Below, piece by piece: positions 46,878 to 47,280 of a stretch of DNA of 47,280 nucleotides. Position 1 is the first letter of the stretch. Every line of letters starts with the position of its first letter. Below the pieces are notes generated by a model. The model ran no database searches. It was not told where the DNA came from and saw only the letters and a list, made by a program, of their open reading frames with translations. The translations under genes were made by a program, and so were the position numbers. Source of the stretch: Streptomyces sp. PH10-H1 (lineage in GTDB: Bacteria > Actinomycetota > Actinomycetes > Streptomycetales > Streptomycetaceae); assembly GCF_030063355.1 (NCBI RefSeq), contig NZ_JASISZ010000037.1:32095-79374 (forward strand), given 5' to 3'.

Positions 46878-47280
46878 GTGACCGCCCCGGTCCTGGCGCC
46901 GGGCACGCGGCCGCCCGGCGGGCACGATCGCCCGGACGGTGCCGCCGGGTGCGGCGCCGGTGTGCCGGTTCCCGTATCGCCGCAGCCGATCCGGTTCGCC
47001 GTGCTGGGCGACTCGCTCACCGAGGGAATCGGCGACCCGGGCCCCGACGGCCGGTGGCGCGGCTGGGCGGCGCTGCTGGCGCCGGGGCTGGGAGCCGGGC
47101 CGCGCGCCGTGGAGCTGCTGAACTGCGCCCGCAGCGGGGCGCTCACCTCCGACGTGGCGGGAGGGCAGCTCGACGACGCGCTGCGGTTCCGGCCGCAGCT
47201 GGCGTCGGTCCTGGTCGGCGCCAATGACACGCTGCGCGGCTCGTTCGACATCGCCGTCATCGCGCGCCGCCTCGACACGG
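46878..47280 (+). CDS. SGNH/GDSL-type hydrolase, 3' end cut off by the window
   Basis: GTG 46878 opens a frame that stays open to the window edge (134 codons). After a Pro/Gly-rich N-terminus of about 38 residues comes RFAVLGDSLTEGIGDPGPDGRWRGW, block I with the nucleophile Ser of GDSL, and LVGANDTLRGSFD, block III with the Asn. The first block starts 35-40 residues in, so the start could lie later, but no better site was seen. It is a predicted serine esterase or lipase; the catalytic Asp-His pair would lie beyond the window. Confidence 0.8.
   Translation, partial: MTAPVLAPGTRPPGGHDRPDGAAGCGAGVPVPVSPQPIRFAVLGDSLTEGIGDPGPDGRWRGWAALLAPGLGAGPRAVELLNCARSGALTSDVAGGQLDDALRFRPQLASVLVGANDTLRGSFDIAVIARRLDT

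Noticed and set aside
46765..46881. Short frame of 38 codons overlapping the SGNH start as GTGA
   Set aside because: No ribosome binding site of note and a Pro/Ala/Gly-rich sequence with no recognisable feature; probably chance.

Overview
The window is high-GC actinobacterial chromosome, almost certainly Streptomyces or a close relative. The signs are very strong GC bias at third codon positions, many GTG/TTG starts with GGAGG-type ribosome binding sites, ATGA/GTGA gene overlaps, and Streptomyces-type families (DUF6230/DUF6114 pair, DUF397, NsdA-like TPR regulator, PAS-SpoIIE phosphatase, terpene synthase, LuxR-type large ATPase regulators). No rRNA, tRNA, CRISPR array, insertion sequence or phage gene was seen.

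Layout. 1-3.1 kb: a homopolymer-rich left edge, a small hypothetical gene, a secreted HAF-repeat propeller protein, then what looks like a decayed RiPP locus (27-codon peptide, N-terminal stump of a cobalamin-type radical SAM RiPP enzyme, frameshifted MFS exporter). 3.2-6.6 kb: a translationally coupled envelope operon (DUF6230, DUF6114 fusion, polytopic membrane protein) read leftward, divergent from a TetR gene. 6.8-14.1 kb: rightward acyl-CoA genes (acyl-CoA dehydrogenase, DUF2236/MpaB-type oxygenase, a Ser/Thr kinase with TPR repeats, a nitronate-monooxygenase-like flavoprotein, an acyl-CoA synthetase). 14.2-16.7 kb: a large membrane protein and a GNAT acetyltransferase. 16.8-19.8 kb: a leftward detoxification-like set (phosphotriesterase-family hydrolase, carboxymuconolactone decarboxylase, DUF4865, TetR with its own palindrome, ABM monooxygenase). 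20-26.3 kb: a broken di-iron/MBL gene, then a set that closely mirrors the mycobacterial steroid side-chain block fadD19 / echA19 / Rv3521 / ltp4 / ltp3. 26.4-27.6 kb: DUF397 protein, PNPOx-like oxidase and a truncated MDMPI/DinB protein. 27.7-35.1 kb: a terpene synthase divergent from two tandem, equally long (973 aa) ATPase/LuxR regulators. 35.1-39.1 kb: a hypothetical protein, a secreted peptidoglycan amidase with a lytic-transglycosylase-like N-terminus, and an APH-fold kinase. 39.5-47.3 kb: NsdA-like regulator, PAS-SpoIIE phosphatase, HEAT-like protein, two GT4 glycosyltransferases and the start of an SGNH hydrolase.

How the parts fit. The acyl-CoA genes at 6.8-14 kb and 20-26 kb appear to form one catabolic programme: sites fitting the KstR consensus TnnAACnnGTTnnA lie before the dehydrogenase (6787-6800) and before the echA19-like gene (22134-22147), and a different shared palindrome, TCTGAC-N5-GTCAGA, lies before the flavoprotein/synthetase operon (11322-11340) and between the fadD19-like and echA19-like genes (22090-22106). 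This points to a steroid- or branched-side-chain-degrading regulon under two controls, although no ring-degradation genes are in the window. The tandem regulators probably control either the adjacent terpene synthase or an unlinked target; the sequence does not decide this.
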